From Calendula officinalis (lineage: Eukaryota > Streptophyta > Magnoliopsida > Asterales > Asteraceae), in contig OY970820.1 of NCBI GenBank assembly GCA_963853835.1, forward strand, positions 14,435,373-14,499,372: a stretch of DNA of 64,000 nucleotides. The letters are read 5' to 3'. The notes below the pieces were generated by a model. That model worked only from the letters and a program-made list of their open reading frames with translations. It searched no databases and had not been told where the DNA came from. The position numbers were made by a program, and so were the translations under genes. This document shows positions 11,906 to 22,900 of the stretch, in pieces. Positions within the stretch are counted from its first letter, which is position 1; each line of letters begins with the position of its first letter.

Positions 11906-12559
11906 TTATATGACTACAAGATAACTTCTAATTGCAAGTACGAGTACCCAAGTTGTAGACGCTATTTTTTCTTTTATCATTAAAAGTAACGCCGAGTTTA
12001 AAAACCGTCTTCAAAATCTGAGCATCCAATCCCTTAAAAAACCTGAAAACGCCCTCGCGTTTCCAAATAGCATCGATAACGTTTTTCGTGGTTTCTTTTT
12101 GTTTCCTTTGGTTTCGTCATCACTAGTGTCTGCAGCTTGAATCATGACCTTGCACCTGCATAACATTCAAATAGTGTGGCATTTTGGGCTCCGGAATTGA
12201 AATAAATGGTCTAAGTTCTTCAGAAGATTGGATGAAATATTATTATTTATAAAGGGGATAATAATATATGAACCTGATAGCCGGATATGTAAGTACCTTT
12301 GCAACACTTTTGCTTCAACTGATCAAATACGGAATACTGCATATACATATATATTCAAAATGGGTAAAACGACCCATTTTGCCCAAGTTAACCAACCAAT
12401 TTTGAGGACGTTGTCATGTACCTGAATTGCAGGGTTGGAAGTTAAAAGTAAGGAAATACCGAGGCCATCAAATGCTTCAGTCCAACTGCCTTCTGTGAGC
12501 ATTGCCCAAAGCCCTTTTGATCTCCCAAATGCACTTGTTTGCATTCGTGCTGATGCTGT
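11906..12559 (-). pseudogene. Peroxisomal adenine nucleotide carrier (PNC-like) pseudogene fragment
   Basis: Three minus-strand exon remnants follow the order of plant PNC mitochondrial-carrier-family proteins, which exchange ATP/AMP across the peroxisome membrane. Exon a (12559-12422) encodes SKGLW...AFDGLGISLLLTSNPAIQ. Exon b (12336-12274) starts YSVFDQLKQK and ends in the frame of VAKVLTYPAI, but an internal deletion has removed most of the exon. Exon c (12155-11906) encodes CKVMIQAAD...FFKGLDAQILKT...MIKEKI. Exon c needs a one-base deletion near 12074 and a one-base insertion near 11996 to stay in the carrier frame. The 5' half of the gene is absent. It is non-functional as it stands. Family assignment rests on recalled conserved words, not an alignment. 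Confidence 0.72.
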
Positions 12560-13060
12560 CTGTATCTAGAGGCTACATAAATAATGTTAAATAAACCGTT
12601 AATGCTTATAAACTTATATTAATAAAATTTCACATATTTGAAATATATTTTTAAAATTAGAGGAAAAAATGTATTAATTTAACAACAAAAGAAGAAGATG
12701 ATGATGATGGTTATGCTATCAGTAATCAAAAGATTACAGAAGTCAAACTGAGTTTGGTGAAGGTGATCGTGTTTTGCATTGGTTATACAAGTGTATATAT
12801 ATACATTTTGACAGTAAGAAGAAATTAAGGTGGAAGATCAAATAGTAATACCCGAGAACTAACACTTTTTGCCAAACACTCAAATAACACGAATGACACA
12901 AAAATGTAAAAATATCCATTTGCTTAATATTTTATTAATAAAATTCACACATAGATAAAATACAAATGCCCACTAAATTACCTAAAAGCTCATGATTGTG
13001 TTAGGAAATGGGCTTTACTAAAAATGTCATAACTTTTGGCTTGGGTCTCCGTTTCAGACC
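12560..13060. other. Intergenic, no gene seen
   Basis: AT-rich spacer. No upstream exons of the carrier pseudogene were found here. Confidence 0.5.
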
Positions 13061-13068
13061 TATGAGTG

Positions 13069-13616
13069 TAGGGATGGCAATTCAGGTCGGGTTCGGGTTG
13101 ACGGGTTCGGGTTCGCGGGTTGGCAGGTCAGAAACGATCAACCCGAAACCGACCTGTTTATATAAACGGGTCAGATATCTCAACCCTAACCTGTTTAACT
13201 TCAACCCAAACCTAACCCATATAACCCATTTAATAAAACAGGTTATCAGGTCAAACAAGTTAAACGGGTCAAACATGTCAAAATGATGTTATTATTACAC
13301 AAATTCATAACAAAATACTAAACACCAAATTCCTAAGTAACATTTTCAATTTTTATGTAACTACTAATTATGTTTTAAGTAGTAAACTATAAATTAAGTA
13401 TAAATATATATGTTTTAAAATATATTTTAATAATTAAACGGGTTGACGGGTCGACCCATTTAAATTATCATTGACTCAAACCTAACCTGTTTAATAAACG
13501 GGTCAGCTGACTCAACCCGAGACTGACCCAATTATTTTTTACCTCAACCCAAACCTGTTTATTTTCGTGTCGGTTTCAGGTCGGGTTTCGTGTCGGGTCA
13601 GAAATTGCCACCCCTA
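13069..13616. mobile_element. hAT-type MITE (TAGGGRTGGCAA ends)
   Basis: The ends are tagggatggcaattcagg (13069) and, on the other strand, taggggtggcaatttctga (13616). An identical 8-bp duplication, tatgagtg, lies at 13061-13068 and 13617-13624. Subterminal cgggtt/aacccg words are abundant and in opposite orientation on the two sides. The element is 548 bp with no ORF. A decayed relative lies near 54850-55250. Confidence 0.9.
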
Positions 13617-13624
13617 TATGAGTG

Positions 13625-14629
13625 GCAAATCAAAGCTCGAGACGAAGTCTACGGCGTGATAAACAACAGTAAGCAGTTTACCCAACTTCCCGGCCCAAAA
13701 AGCCTTGTTTTGGACAATTAATTTTGGTTTTTGTGTTTTTTCTTTAAATGTCCGAACTTTGTTTAGGCGTAGTTTTTGGCCCGTTTGTCGTTTTAGGTCA
13801 TTCAAAATTTTGGGTCATATTTAAAGTGTATTTTACACATTAGAATAACCGGTTAAATAATTTTGTGAAATTCGTTTTTCTCTCCCAAAATTGTGTTCTT
13901 CGTGTTGAATAGGTTTTGAAGGCCAAACCTCACGGTATTCTCGAATCAACGTGGTTTTATTAGATTAATCCGGTATTCTTTGAATCGACGGATTTTAATG
14001 TATATTATCGTTTTGTTATCTATATCATTTCCTCTCTCAAACACTTTAGATCCAAATAAAAAAGCAACAGAACCCAACCGAATGGGTGTGCACTTAAGGA
14101 GAGGGCCAGGAATAAGGAGATTATTTTTCTCCGGAATCCAAAAATGTCAAACCATGTATAAAACCCCAATTTTACTATCCTCTTTTAAACCCTATTTTAC
14201 CTCACTACAATTATCAAAACCCATATGGTGGATAAATAAAGTGAGATGCCTTTTTTACATTTACCCCCAAAATCTTGAATATCTAATTCTTTTCAATAAT
14301 TGTTTTTACCTCATTGTCTTCTTAAGTGCATAATAATTGTTTTTATCTTATTGTCTTCTTAGGTGCGTAAAAAATTGTACAATATTTGATGAGGAAGTAA
14401 TTTTTAAAATTAAAGAGTTGCTTGTAAAATGATGTATAAGTTTATAAAACATGTTTTATGACAACCTTTATCATTATTAAAACCCTTTTAACTATAACTA
14501 GAGCAAATTGCAACAAAAGAGATAATTTGTTAAAATAACGAAAGAGGCAGGAGCTAGAAATACAAGAGCGAAGCCCCTGATAGACCCTACATGGTAAATT
14601 AATTAAAATACAATTTTTACTTAAATTAA
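13625..14629. other. Intergenic, no gene supported
   Basis: An open frame at about 13998-14333 begins with a hydrophobic stretch, but it has no recognisable domain, splice context or relative, so it is not called. The rest is AT-rich. Confidence 0.45.
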
Positions 14630-15014
14630 GGGGGTGTTTGGGATTACTTATTTAAAACACATTATGTATTTTGAAAATGAATAATTAGATAATCAACGGT
14701 TACAAAACGTGATTCTGAAAAGTAGTGTTTGAATTTGATTATGCTGTTTGAAATCGCAATAATCAGATAATCTGTTTTTTAGTGTTTGACAAACCTGATT
14801 ATTTGTTTAGTTAATAGGTAATATTCAAAACTCCATTTTCAAAACGCAAATAAGTAGCTATCAATCTACTTTTTGAAAACTTCATTTTGAAAGCTCCAAA
14901 ACGCAAATAAATGATTATTTCATACCTTTTGCCAAACACTAGTTTTAAATTATTTACGTTTTCAAAACGAAATAAGCAGATAATCTACTTCAAACTGCAA
15001 TCCCAAATACCCTC
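14630..15014. mobile_element. Tourist-like MITE (PIF/Harbinger type)
   Basis: Inverted ends gggggtgtttgggatt (14630) and, on the other strand, gagggtatttgggattgcag (15014) are flanked by TAA at 14627-14629 and 15015-15017. The TAA duplication and GGG..GTTTGGGATT ends fit PIF/Harbinger MITEs. It is 385 bp and non-coding, about 200 bp from the 3' end of the neighbouring small gene. Confidence 0.75.
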
Positions 15015-15222
15015 TAAGAACGATTTACAACTGATAAATTGATAAATTAATTGCCTCAGAAACTTTTAATTGTACAATACGAATAACTGATGAATTAATT
15101 GAAATAATTATTTAATGAAACAATACAACTTTTTACTTAAATTAAGAACGATTTACAAAATAAAAGAAAATTGAAACTAAAATTAGCGTATGATCGAATA
15201 TCCTAATCAAACTACTAATGCT

Positions 15223-15615
15223 TTAAATAATTTGCCTCAGAAATCTAATCACCATCATCACCAGAATCAACACCTTCAATCGCTTGACACCATGATCGTA
15301 GTTCACAAACTTCTTATACTCCTTTGGGGATTGCATTCCAAAATCATCACCACCATTTTTATTTCTTTCAGAAAAAAGATCACCCAATTCCAACTGGTTT
15401 TCCAATGTTTTAGATCCACACAACTCATGATCTAAACCGTCTGTTGCCATCATAATTACGACTTCATCTTTTTCATGTTCATGTTCTTCATAATCATCTG
15501 CATATAAATGGGGTGGAGGTGGGCCCATCTCCATGCGCTCCCACTCCTCGAAATCCATACCCCACTCGTTGTAGTCTACCCCCGCCATTGCCAAAGCTTC
15601 AATCGAAAACGACAT
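15223..15615 (-). CDS. Small acidic protein of unknown function, paralogue 1
   Basis: An intronless ORF of 130 aa. The N-terminus (residues 1-40) is MSFSIEALAMAGVDY, then an acidic E/W-rich stretch, then MGPPPPHLYA. The same architecture occurs in the ORF at 17535-17900, so two related genes lie about 2 kb apart on the same strand. Conservation of EAL-MAGVD and GPPPPHLYA in both copies supports real coding. The middle is acidic. The last 20 residues (VLILVMMVIRFLRQII) are unlike the acidic body, and another frame there reads into an acidic end, so a frameshift near the 3' end is possible. No function can be assigned. Confidence 0.65.
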   Translation of the reverse strand: MSFSIEALAMAGVDYNEWGMDFEEWERMEMGPPPPHLYADDYEEHEHEKDEVVIMMATDGLDHELCGSKTLENQLELGDLFSERNKNGGDDFGMQSPKEYKKFVNYDHGVKRLKVLILVMMVIRFLRQII

Positions 15616-17534
15616 GATTTATAATTGGTAAAATATTTGCACCTATTCCTGTTGTAGTTTTTTTTAACTTATGCTTGTGTACGTGTGTGTCTATATGTAT
15701 ATGCATATATATAGTTGCCTTCCTTCGTAAATGCAATATCAAAGTGTGGAATAAGCACTTTTTGGAGTTGAAATGTATACTTTCCCGTGATCATTTTATT
15801 GACTTTGACACATTTATTTGAGTTCTTTGAATAGGCTGCTAAAATGTTACTAGCTTCATGCATAATGCGTGACATAATCATTCATAAGTTTATGACGTTA
15901 GTTTGTCATTTAGTTTGAAAGTGAGTAAAATTTGTTTGCGATTTGCAATAGTTTTGTAAAGATACATATTATATTTTTAAACTAACATGTCATGTCAATA
16001 CATTTAATAAAAACACTACTAATGAAAAAAAAATATATATTTATCAACGGTTAGAAAAATAATAAACTCTTATAAAATGTTATTATCGACAATGTGTAAG
16101 TAGAAATAACCACGAGATTGTGACTTAGTACGTAGTTGAACTTAGATCTAAAAAATGGTAAAATTCTCATAAGATTACATATTCAGTTTTTAGGAGTAAA
16201 AAATATAGGTGATTACCAAAATAGACATATTTTTCCGCAAACAACTTATAAGACTTTGATTTTCCCAAAATAGACCGCTCCATTTTTTTTGTGGCACTAT
16301 GCGAACCCATAAGAATGATGTCAAATGTCCTAACTAACGAATGTCGTTTATTCTTAATTGATGGCTCTACTTTTTGTCTATTTCTAAAAAGACAAAAATA
16401 TTTTAAACACTAAAAAAACTTAAATTAATTTTTCGAAATTCTTTTGTCCTCTTTTTCGAAAAAGACAACAAATTTCTTGACAAACAGTTTTTTTTATTTA
16501 TAGTTTTTCAAGGTTTCTGTTGTCTTTTTCGAAAAAGAAAAAACATTGCACGCAAAAATAAATGTCATTTTAAGTCGCACGAAATTACAACCAATAGTTG
16601 CACAAGGGAGAGTCATAAGAACTCATATAAGACAAAATGTTTATCAGTCGCACAAAATTGACTTAAGTTGCAACAAAAAATTCTAACTACGTAAAACTAG
16701 ACCGTTGTCAAATTTGTATGAAGTTGCACAATTGACGCACAATCATAAGGTATATTTTGGAAGGATTTGAAAATGAAAATATTTTTTGAAAATTTTAGAT
16801 TTTTACTAGGTTTATTTGTACAAATCGCCAAAAAACCCCTGTGTGGAGATTCACTTACTTTTAACTAAATGCAAAGCGGGTGGTTGTCTTATGCTTAGTC
16901 GGCTCAAACGAGTCAAATTCAATGTTAAAAAATGCAGCTATGTGAACACAAAATTACAAGTTGACTAATCCACGTGGAGAGGTCTGCATGTAACTTATTT
17001 AAAACGGATTTTTCGGTAAATCAATGACGAATTTTTTTTCTAGAATCCCTAAAATTTGTTTGACATCTTCTATGCGAAAATGATCCATTTTCATGTGTCG
17101 AATTAAATCAGTTCCCTAAGTTGAAAGTCTTATGTAGACTATTGAATCTTTGACATTGGTCACGAGGATAATCTGTTTTTTAAGGGTCAAGAAGGATCTA
17201 CAAAACGATTACATGTTTCCGCATTTTAGTTTCAATGTTTTTGAGCATCATAAATTACTCGTGTCAATCTAATTCACATTGGTCAATTCTTATTTGTGAA
17301 ATATTATGAAGATTTGACATAAATATTTCTTCCTCCATTTCAAAATAAATGATACATTGCAACCAAAAACTCTCTTAAAATTTTAGGACACTTTACAATA
17401 TTTAAAATTAAAAGACTAAAACTAAAATCAGTGTTATGAACAATTGAACTTCCTACTGACCAGACTACAAATATTTCAAAAAATAAAACCTAGCTTACTA
17501 ATCATCATTACCATTCACCATAACAAATTTTATT
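15616..17534. other. Intergenic, upstream region of small acidic gene 1
   Basis: AT-rich DNA with several poly-T/poly-A runs. No gene or complete transposon was recognised. The first few hundred bases would hold the promoter of the 15615 gene. Confidence 0.5.
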
Positions 17535-17900
17535 CTATGCTTTTGGGGACAAAATTACAAAATCGTCATCATAAACATCATACCACTCGTCTTCATCTTC
17601 GTCTTCCGAGGACTCATAAAACTCGTCTTCCTCAGTGGACTCGTAAAACTCGTCGTCTGTGGACTCATAAAACTCATCAAACGCGTCTATAAAAACAAAT
17701 CCATCATCTTTTTCTTCTACAAGTTTCTGTTTACGTTTCATAAGTTCAACTTCAAGTTTCTGTTCACGAATTTCATCTTCGGTAGCATATAAATGGGGCG
17801 GAGGTGGGCCCATTAGCAAATGCTCGTATTCCTCAATATCTGTACCCAATTCGTCACAGTCTACGCCAGCCATTCCCAAAGCTTCAAGCGAAACTGACAT
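17535..17900 (-). CDS. Small acidic protein of unknown function, paralogue 2
   Basis: An intronless ORF of 121 aa. I chose the ATG at 17900 (MSVSLEALGMAGVD) because it aligns with the start of paralogue 1; the open frame extends upstream to 17957 without similarity. The N-terminal block ends with MGPPPPHLYA. A lysine/glutamate-rich helix-like segment follows, then an unusual acidic tail in which DEFYES is repeated three times, ending FVILSPKA. The repeats probably arose by local DNA duplication. The protein should be strongly negatively charged. The function is unknown. Confidence 0.68.
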   Translation of the reverse strand: MSVSLEALGMAGVDCDELGTDIEEYEHLLMGPPPPHLYATEDEIREQKLEVELMKRKQKLVEEKDDGFVFIDAFDEFYESTDDEFYESTEEDEFYESSEDEDEDEWYDVYDDDFVILSPKA

Positions 17901-19426
17901 GGTGATCAATTTCTTCAGATTAGAACTTCGATATGGAGCTGTAAAAAATGTATACATGATTAGATTTAATGCTCATGTAGGCTCGTAGCATTTTAGTATA
18001 TATGCTTGTTTACGTGTTTATATTATTTATATGTACAGTTAATTTCATTGGTCAAAATGTGGAAAGTTCATAATTGATTGTGGAATATAAATACTCTAAA
18101 GGTTAAAAGGCAAACTTGCTCGTGAATCTTTATTTATATATTATTGACCATCACGTAATTTGTTTTTCACAATTTAGGCAGATACTAATGTGAAAGCATG
18201 TGTTACATACATAATATATATATCTACACACACAAATGTGAATAAAATATATAGGAAATTTTCTTCATGTCCAGAAGGTTATCAAGAGGATAATATACAG
18301 GAGCGTGCACATAGAAAGATCAAAAGAATCAACTAATTAAATCCTATTTGCATAAAATCGAGTACGTACTTGAAAGGAAAACTAGAGCTAATTAAAATCG
18401 AGAGAATATATAAAACTGAAATAACACTTAAAAGGAAAACTAGAGCTAATTAAGGTACGTACCAGACATTGTTTATCGAGTACGTACTTGAAACCCTATA
18501 GAACAGATTGATTCACCTTGAACAAATTTGGATGTGTATATCGAATGACAGAAGTAGGGTTTTATAAACTCTATGTTCTTAACAATCCTAGGTTTAAGTG
18601 AAACCAAGGTGCCCATAGGAGTTTGTGTCAAACTAGTACACTAATAGATATCACATTAATTCGTTTGAAACGATAGGATAACCATAATCTCGTTAAATAG
18701 CGGTTGGTTCGCAGAGGATAAGATTAATTATTGATTTGATACTTTTCACCGGCGAATTACTAGTAAATAATTAACATTTGTTTATAGATATCACATTATT
18801 GATTTATATATATTAACTATTAATATATAAAATTTGAGATTAGATAATCCAGATAACATTTGTTTCTTTTAAATCGTTTTTGAAGGTTTTTTTCTTTCTT
18901 TTATCTTAACTATGATTTGGTCATTTTGGAGGTTTAGGAATCTCCCATCTCACCAAAAATGCAAAAGAAAGGTTGTTGGTTTAACTATGAATAGTGTTTA
19001 GGAATGAAACTAATTGGTTCAAATAGGTTATTCTTCAGTTCAAGCAATATGGTATAAAGTTAAAATCGGTTAAAACTGACCAGGTTTGTGTTTGGTTTCT
19101 TATAGATTAAGATAGTCATCTATGTATAGTACTTGGTTTATTATACATATAAAATAAATAAAATTAGTGAGATGGTCTATCGTACACTTGAATTTGCAAA
19201 TATGGTCAAAATATACCAAATTTCATGAACTAGACACAAATCTCGGTGAGCTCGGTGATTTTTATCGATCAATGGAGGCCGCCCGGTGTCCATATTCCTA
19301 GCCGAAACTTGATGAATTAGCCGAGCATTTAATAATAAATCACCGATTCCAATTTAGTTAAGACACGTGAAAAGTCGCTGAAATGCAAAAAAATTGGTCG
19401 GTGAATAACGGAGTTTTAAACCCTAA
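17901..19426. other. Intergenic, with a short local duplication
   Basis: The block aaggaaaactagagctaatt occurs twice (about 18374 and 18432), between two copies of gagtacgtacttgaaa. Otherwise AT-rich with no gene supported. Confidence 0.5.
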
Positions 19427-20048
19427 GAGGCCATTTGACATGCCGTAATCTTCGGTAATGGAGTTCAATTACGAAGGAATTGAATTTATTCAAAATTGAA
19501 TTCCATTACATGTTTGGTTGCAAACTTTTTAACTGAAATTAAAATCCGTACATATGCATTTTTTTAACATTTTTTATTGGGTTTTTAGATTTTTTTTTAA
19601 TTTTATCATTTATCATTTTTTTATATTCCTCATAATTTTTTATAAACATTTAATTTTTTTATTTTTTCTAAATTTTTATTATATTGTTTTAATTTTTTTT
19701 ATTATTTTAACTTTCTAAATTTCTTTAAATTTTTTTTAAAATTTCTTTAAATTTTTGTTTATTTTTTAATTTTTTTATTTTTTTTCAGTTTTCTTTAATT
19801 TTAAATTTTTTTTGAACAATTTTTAAATTCTGAAACATATAAAATATTCAAATTTGTTAGTTCACCAAAAGAAGCGTAATTGAATTGATAGTGTGTCGGT
19901 AAAGGATTTCAGTTACAACCAATAATGTATTTTGAAATTACGTAGGAATTGAATTTAAAAAGAAAAATTCATCCAAACATTCCTATGTAATGGAATTGAA
20001 TTCCGATTACGAAGGATTACGGAGGATTACATCAAAACAAACGGCCCC
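19427..20048. mobile_element. MITE-like element with GGCC(A/G)TTTG ends
   Basis: The left end gaggccatttgacatg is partly inverted at the right end (aaacaaacggcccc, ending at 20048). The subterminal words gtaatcttcggtaatgg and ccgattacgaaggattac also pair. The interior is an extreme T-rich tract (about 19560-19815). Flanking triplets are TAA (left) and TAT (right), so the target duplication is uncertain; PIF/Harbinger is the best guess. Confidence 0.5.
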
Positions 20049-20438
20049 TATAACCATCTTTCGACTAGGGATTTTAAATTTTTGGCTGAGTTTGCCTAAT
20101 GGTTTCTTGGATTTCAACGATTTTCTAGGTGTCTTATTATTAAGGCTCTTGGGAAGAATATGGACATGTGGCGAGCTCTCTTTGACCCACCAACAATCAC
20201 AGAGCTCGTCTTATCCATGTCCTTCATGATAAGAGGGCACATCAGAAGTTGGTCTCAGACCCAAGAGGGAGGGAGACCATCGACATGTGAGACCATGAGT
20301 GGCACAAATGAAATGAGATATGGCTGAAGGTTAATTTTCTCAAGTTTGTATTGTGTGTTTCTAGGGACTAAAAAGTAGACTCTGTGACCCTTTTTGGCCA
20401 ACATGGTGGTTACGTGTGTAAGGTGGCCTACTACAAAC

Positions 20439-20788
20439 TAGGGATGTTCAAAACCGGGTACCTGGATTTTAGAATACCCGAAATTCAGGTATCCGGATTT
20501 CGGATAGTGATTTTTACTACGCGCATTTGGTACCCGGATTTCAGATATTTCAGGTACTTTTCAAATATTTTAGGTATTTTTGAATATTTTGGGTATTTTC
20601 TTAAATATTTTGGGTATTTTTTGTATATTTTTTATATATTTTTCGTATATTTTCTATTTTCAGGTAATTTTCGGGTATAGGGTATCCGAAAATCTTGAAA
20701 AACACTACCCCTATTTGGTGCCGGAAATTCGGATACCCGGATTTCGGATATCTGGTAATTTTTTTTCGGATATTTTTGAACACCCCTA
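20439..20788. mobile_element. hAT-type MITE, TAGGG(A/G)TGTTCAAAA ends
   Basis: The ends are tagggatgttcaaaaccggg (20439) and, on the other strand, taggggtgttcaaaaatatc (20788). The flanks ctacaaac and ctataaat match in six of eight bases, a worn 8-bp duplication. The interior has ggatttcgg/ccgaaat words in both orientations. It is non-coding. Confidence 0.75.
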
Positions 20789-20796
20789 CTATAAAT

Positions 20797-21152
20797 CATG
20801 GACACATAGCTATATGGCATTTTTTTCAACCATAATGTATTTTTATTTTATTTATCAAATATCATTGTGAAGGACGTCAAAATCCTCACAATTGTGGAAA
20901 CCCCAGTAAAAGTCCACATTAGAAAGCATGAACATATCGCTTGAAAATTGAAACCTTAACATGTGGACAAAACTGACAGATCCAAATCTGGACACATTCC
21001 TTAAACACTTTAATTATCCCTATAATTAGACGATATGATTACCCCTAAAAACCTGAGGCATAGAGTTGGATTTAAATAATAAAATCTGAATATTAGGAAA
21101 TAAAAAGCACTCCAAAATCAAATAAATACAAAGAGAAGATGACTAATTGACA
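20797..21152. other. Spacer downstream of the Rab6 gene
   Basis: No gene seen. It probably includes the 3' UTR of the minus-strand Rab6 gene ending at 21153. Confidence 0.5.
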
Positions 21153-22728
21153 CTAGCATGCACAGCCTCCCCCTTGCTTATCTGACTGGTTCGTACTTCC
21201 TGTAGATTTTAAGTTCACATCAACCATATCTTCCTGTTTTGTGGACGAAAGTGTATCCATCCCTGGTAAAGCAGAAGCAATCTTACGGAATAAAGGCTGC
21301 AATATAAATTATATTCAAAAAATAGAAACAAAGTTAAATCCAAATTGCCAAAAAAAACAAAGTTTATATTAGTAATGTATTGAATAAGATTGTGAGTATG
21401 CATATTACCTTAATATTAAATCCAGCTTTTGCACTCGTTTCTACAAACATGACTCCGTGTTCACGAGCTTTACCATCTCCTTCTTCAATCGACACTTGCC
21501 TGTGTTACCCGTTTGACCGTTCAAGATATTAAAAAATTAAAAAGGAAAAACAAACTAATTCATGAATTAAGAAGATTTACAAGAAAAGTCAAACCTTTTG
21601 TCAACAAGATCAGTTTTGTTCCCAACAAGGACTATAATTACATCAGTGCCTCTCTCAGTTCGTACTTCTTCTATCCACCTTGAAGTGTTCAAAAATGACT
21701 GTCGATCTGAAAAGTAACAAACGTAACTTATAAATTGGGTATAAAATATAAATATTCTGTGCATTTTAATAAAATAAATAAAAGCAGTGAAAACTTACTG
21801 GCAACATCATAGACAATCACTGCAACTGATGAATCTCTTATATAACTTGGAATAAGACTCCTAAATCTCTCCTGCCCAGCTGTATCCCTGATATATTATT
21901 CTATGAAATGTAAGAAGAAAAAAAAAATGTATGTTATTTTAGACAAAAAAAAAAACTAGGGGAGACTTACCAAAGCTGTAACCGGACTGTTCTATCTTCA
22001 AGGTACATTGTTTTAGACAAGAAATCGATACCAATAGTAGCCTGTTGTTGATATGTATATATAACAATGTAAGAATAAAAACATTTGAAAAGAAACATAC
22101 TTCTGAGCGAAACACATCTACTTTTACAGTTTTCAATATCTGTTGTTGGCAACCAGATTTATAATTCCTCCAGTTATTATGATTTATGCATTCTCTTTAT
22201 TTATAACAAATTAGAGAATATAGCACGACATGTTGTACCTACTTCCCTGTTCCTGTAAGATTACTATGGCTTCAGTGCCATTGTTAGATTCTTCAATATA
22301 TTAATTAAAAAATAAATTTGGCAAAGAAAATATTTTAGCAGCTTACTGTCATCTACTTGTAATTGATCTTAGGTGTTTGGCATTAAGTCTGCTTACTAGT
22401 CTGCATATTGCAATTTAGGTTAGTTTATCATTGGTGTTTCTGTGCCCTAACAGTACAAGATATACATGATTCTCAAATTTAAACCTCAATTCTAAACAAG
22501 TAACCTGATCCCATAGCCAAAATTCAACCCAACTTAATACCTAATTAAAATCCGCATCTAATTAGCACGCAAGTGATTAAACATCATAAGCAGAATTCGA
22601 GTGAATTGTACCTGATAGGTGTTGTCGAATTTATCATACATGAATCTGGTGATGATGCTGGTTTTACCGACGGACTGATCGCCCAAAAATACTAACTTGA
22701 ATTTGGCAAGCGGTGACACCGTCGCCAT
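21153..22728 (-). CDS. RABH1: Rab6-type small GTPase (RABH1 clade)
   Basis: Six exons on the minus strand: 22728-22612, 22041-21971, 21887-21799, 21706-21595, 21499-21409 and 21296-21153, all GT-AG and in phase, giving 207 aa. I chose ATG 22728 ([14 protein letters not shown]) because family members start at this point; an in-frame ATG at 22761 is less likely. G1 is GDQSVGKT (16-23), the effector loop [11 protein letters not shown]3 DTAGQE (64-69), G4 NKTD (122-125) and G5 ETSAK (150-154). The tail ends GGGCAC, a double-cysteine geranylgeranylation site. Plant RABH1 proteins are Golgi GTPases acting in retrograde and post-Golgi trafficking. All motifs are intact, so it should be functional. 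Two derived copies lie at 46165 and 49119. Confidence 0.95.
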
Positions 22729-22900
22729 TATTGAGTTCTCTGATTTGCGATTAGATCTCAATCTGTGAGAAAATTTTTTGGTGAAAACAGAATTGTGAAA
22801 ATGGAGTCAAATTCGGAGGAGAGAGAATATAAATAAAAAACGGTGGGTTTGATTTGATATTTGAACCCGTTCAAAAAAAGATTTGATATTTGAACCGGGT
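22729..22900 (-). promoter_or_regulatory. Rab6 5' leader and proximal promoter, shared with both derived copies
   Basis: On the minus strand the words gggttcaaatatca, aaacccacc, ctcctccgaattt, tgttttcac and cacagattgagatct occur in this order upstream of the ATG. The same words in the same order precede the copies at 46165 (about 46000-46164) and 49119 (about 48967-49118). The duplications therefore carried the promoter and leader with the coding exons. Confidence 0.75.

Noticed and set aside
13980..14333. Small secreted protein
   Set aside because: The frame has a hydrophobic start but no cleavage-site context, domain, intron pattern or paralogue; likely chance.
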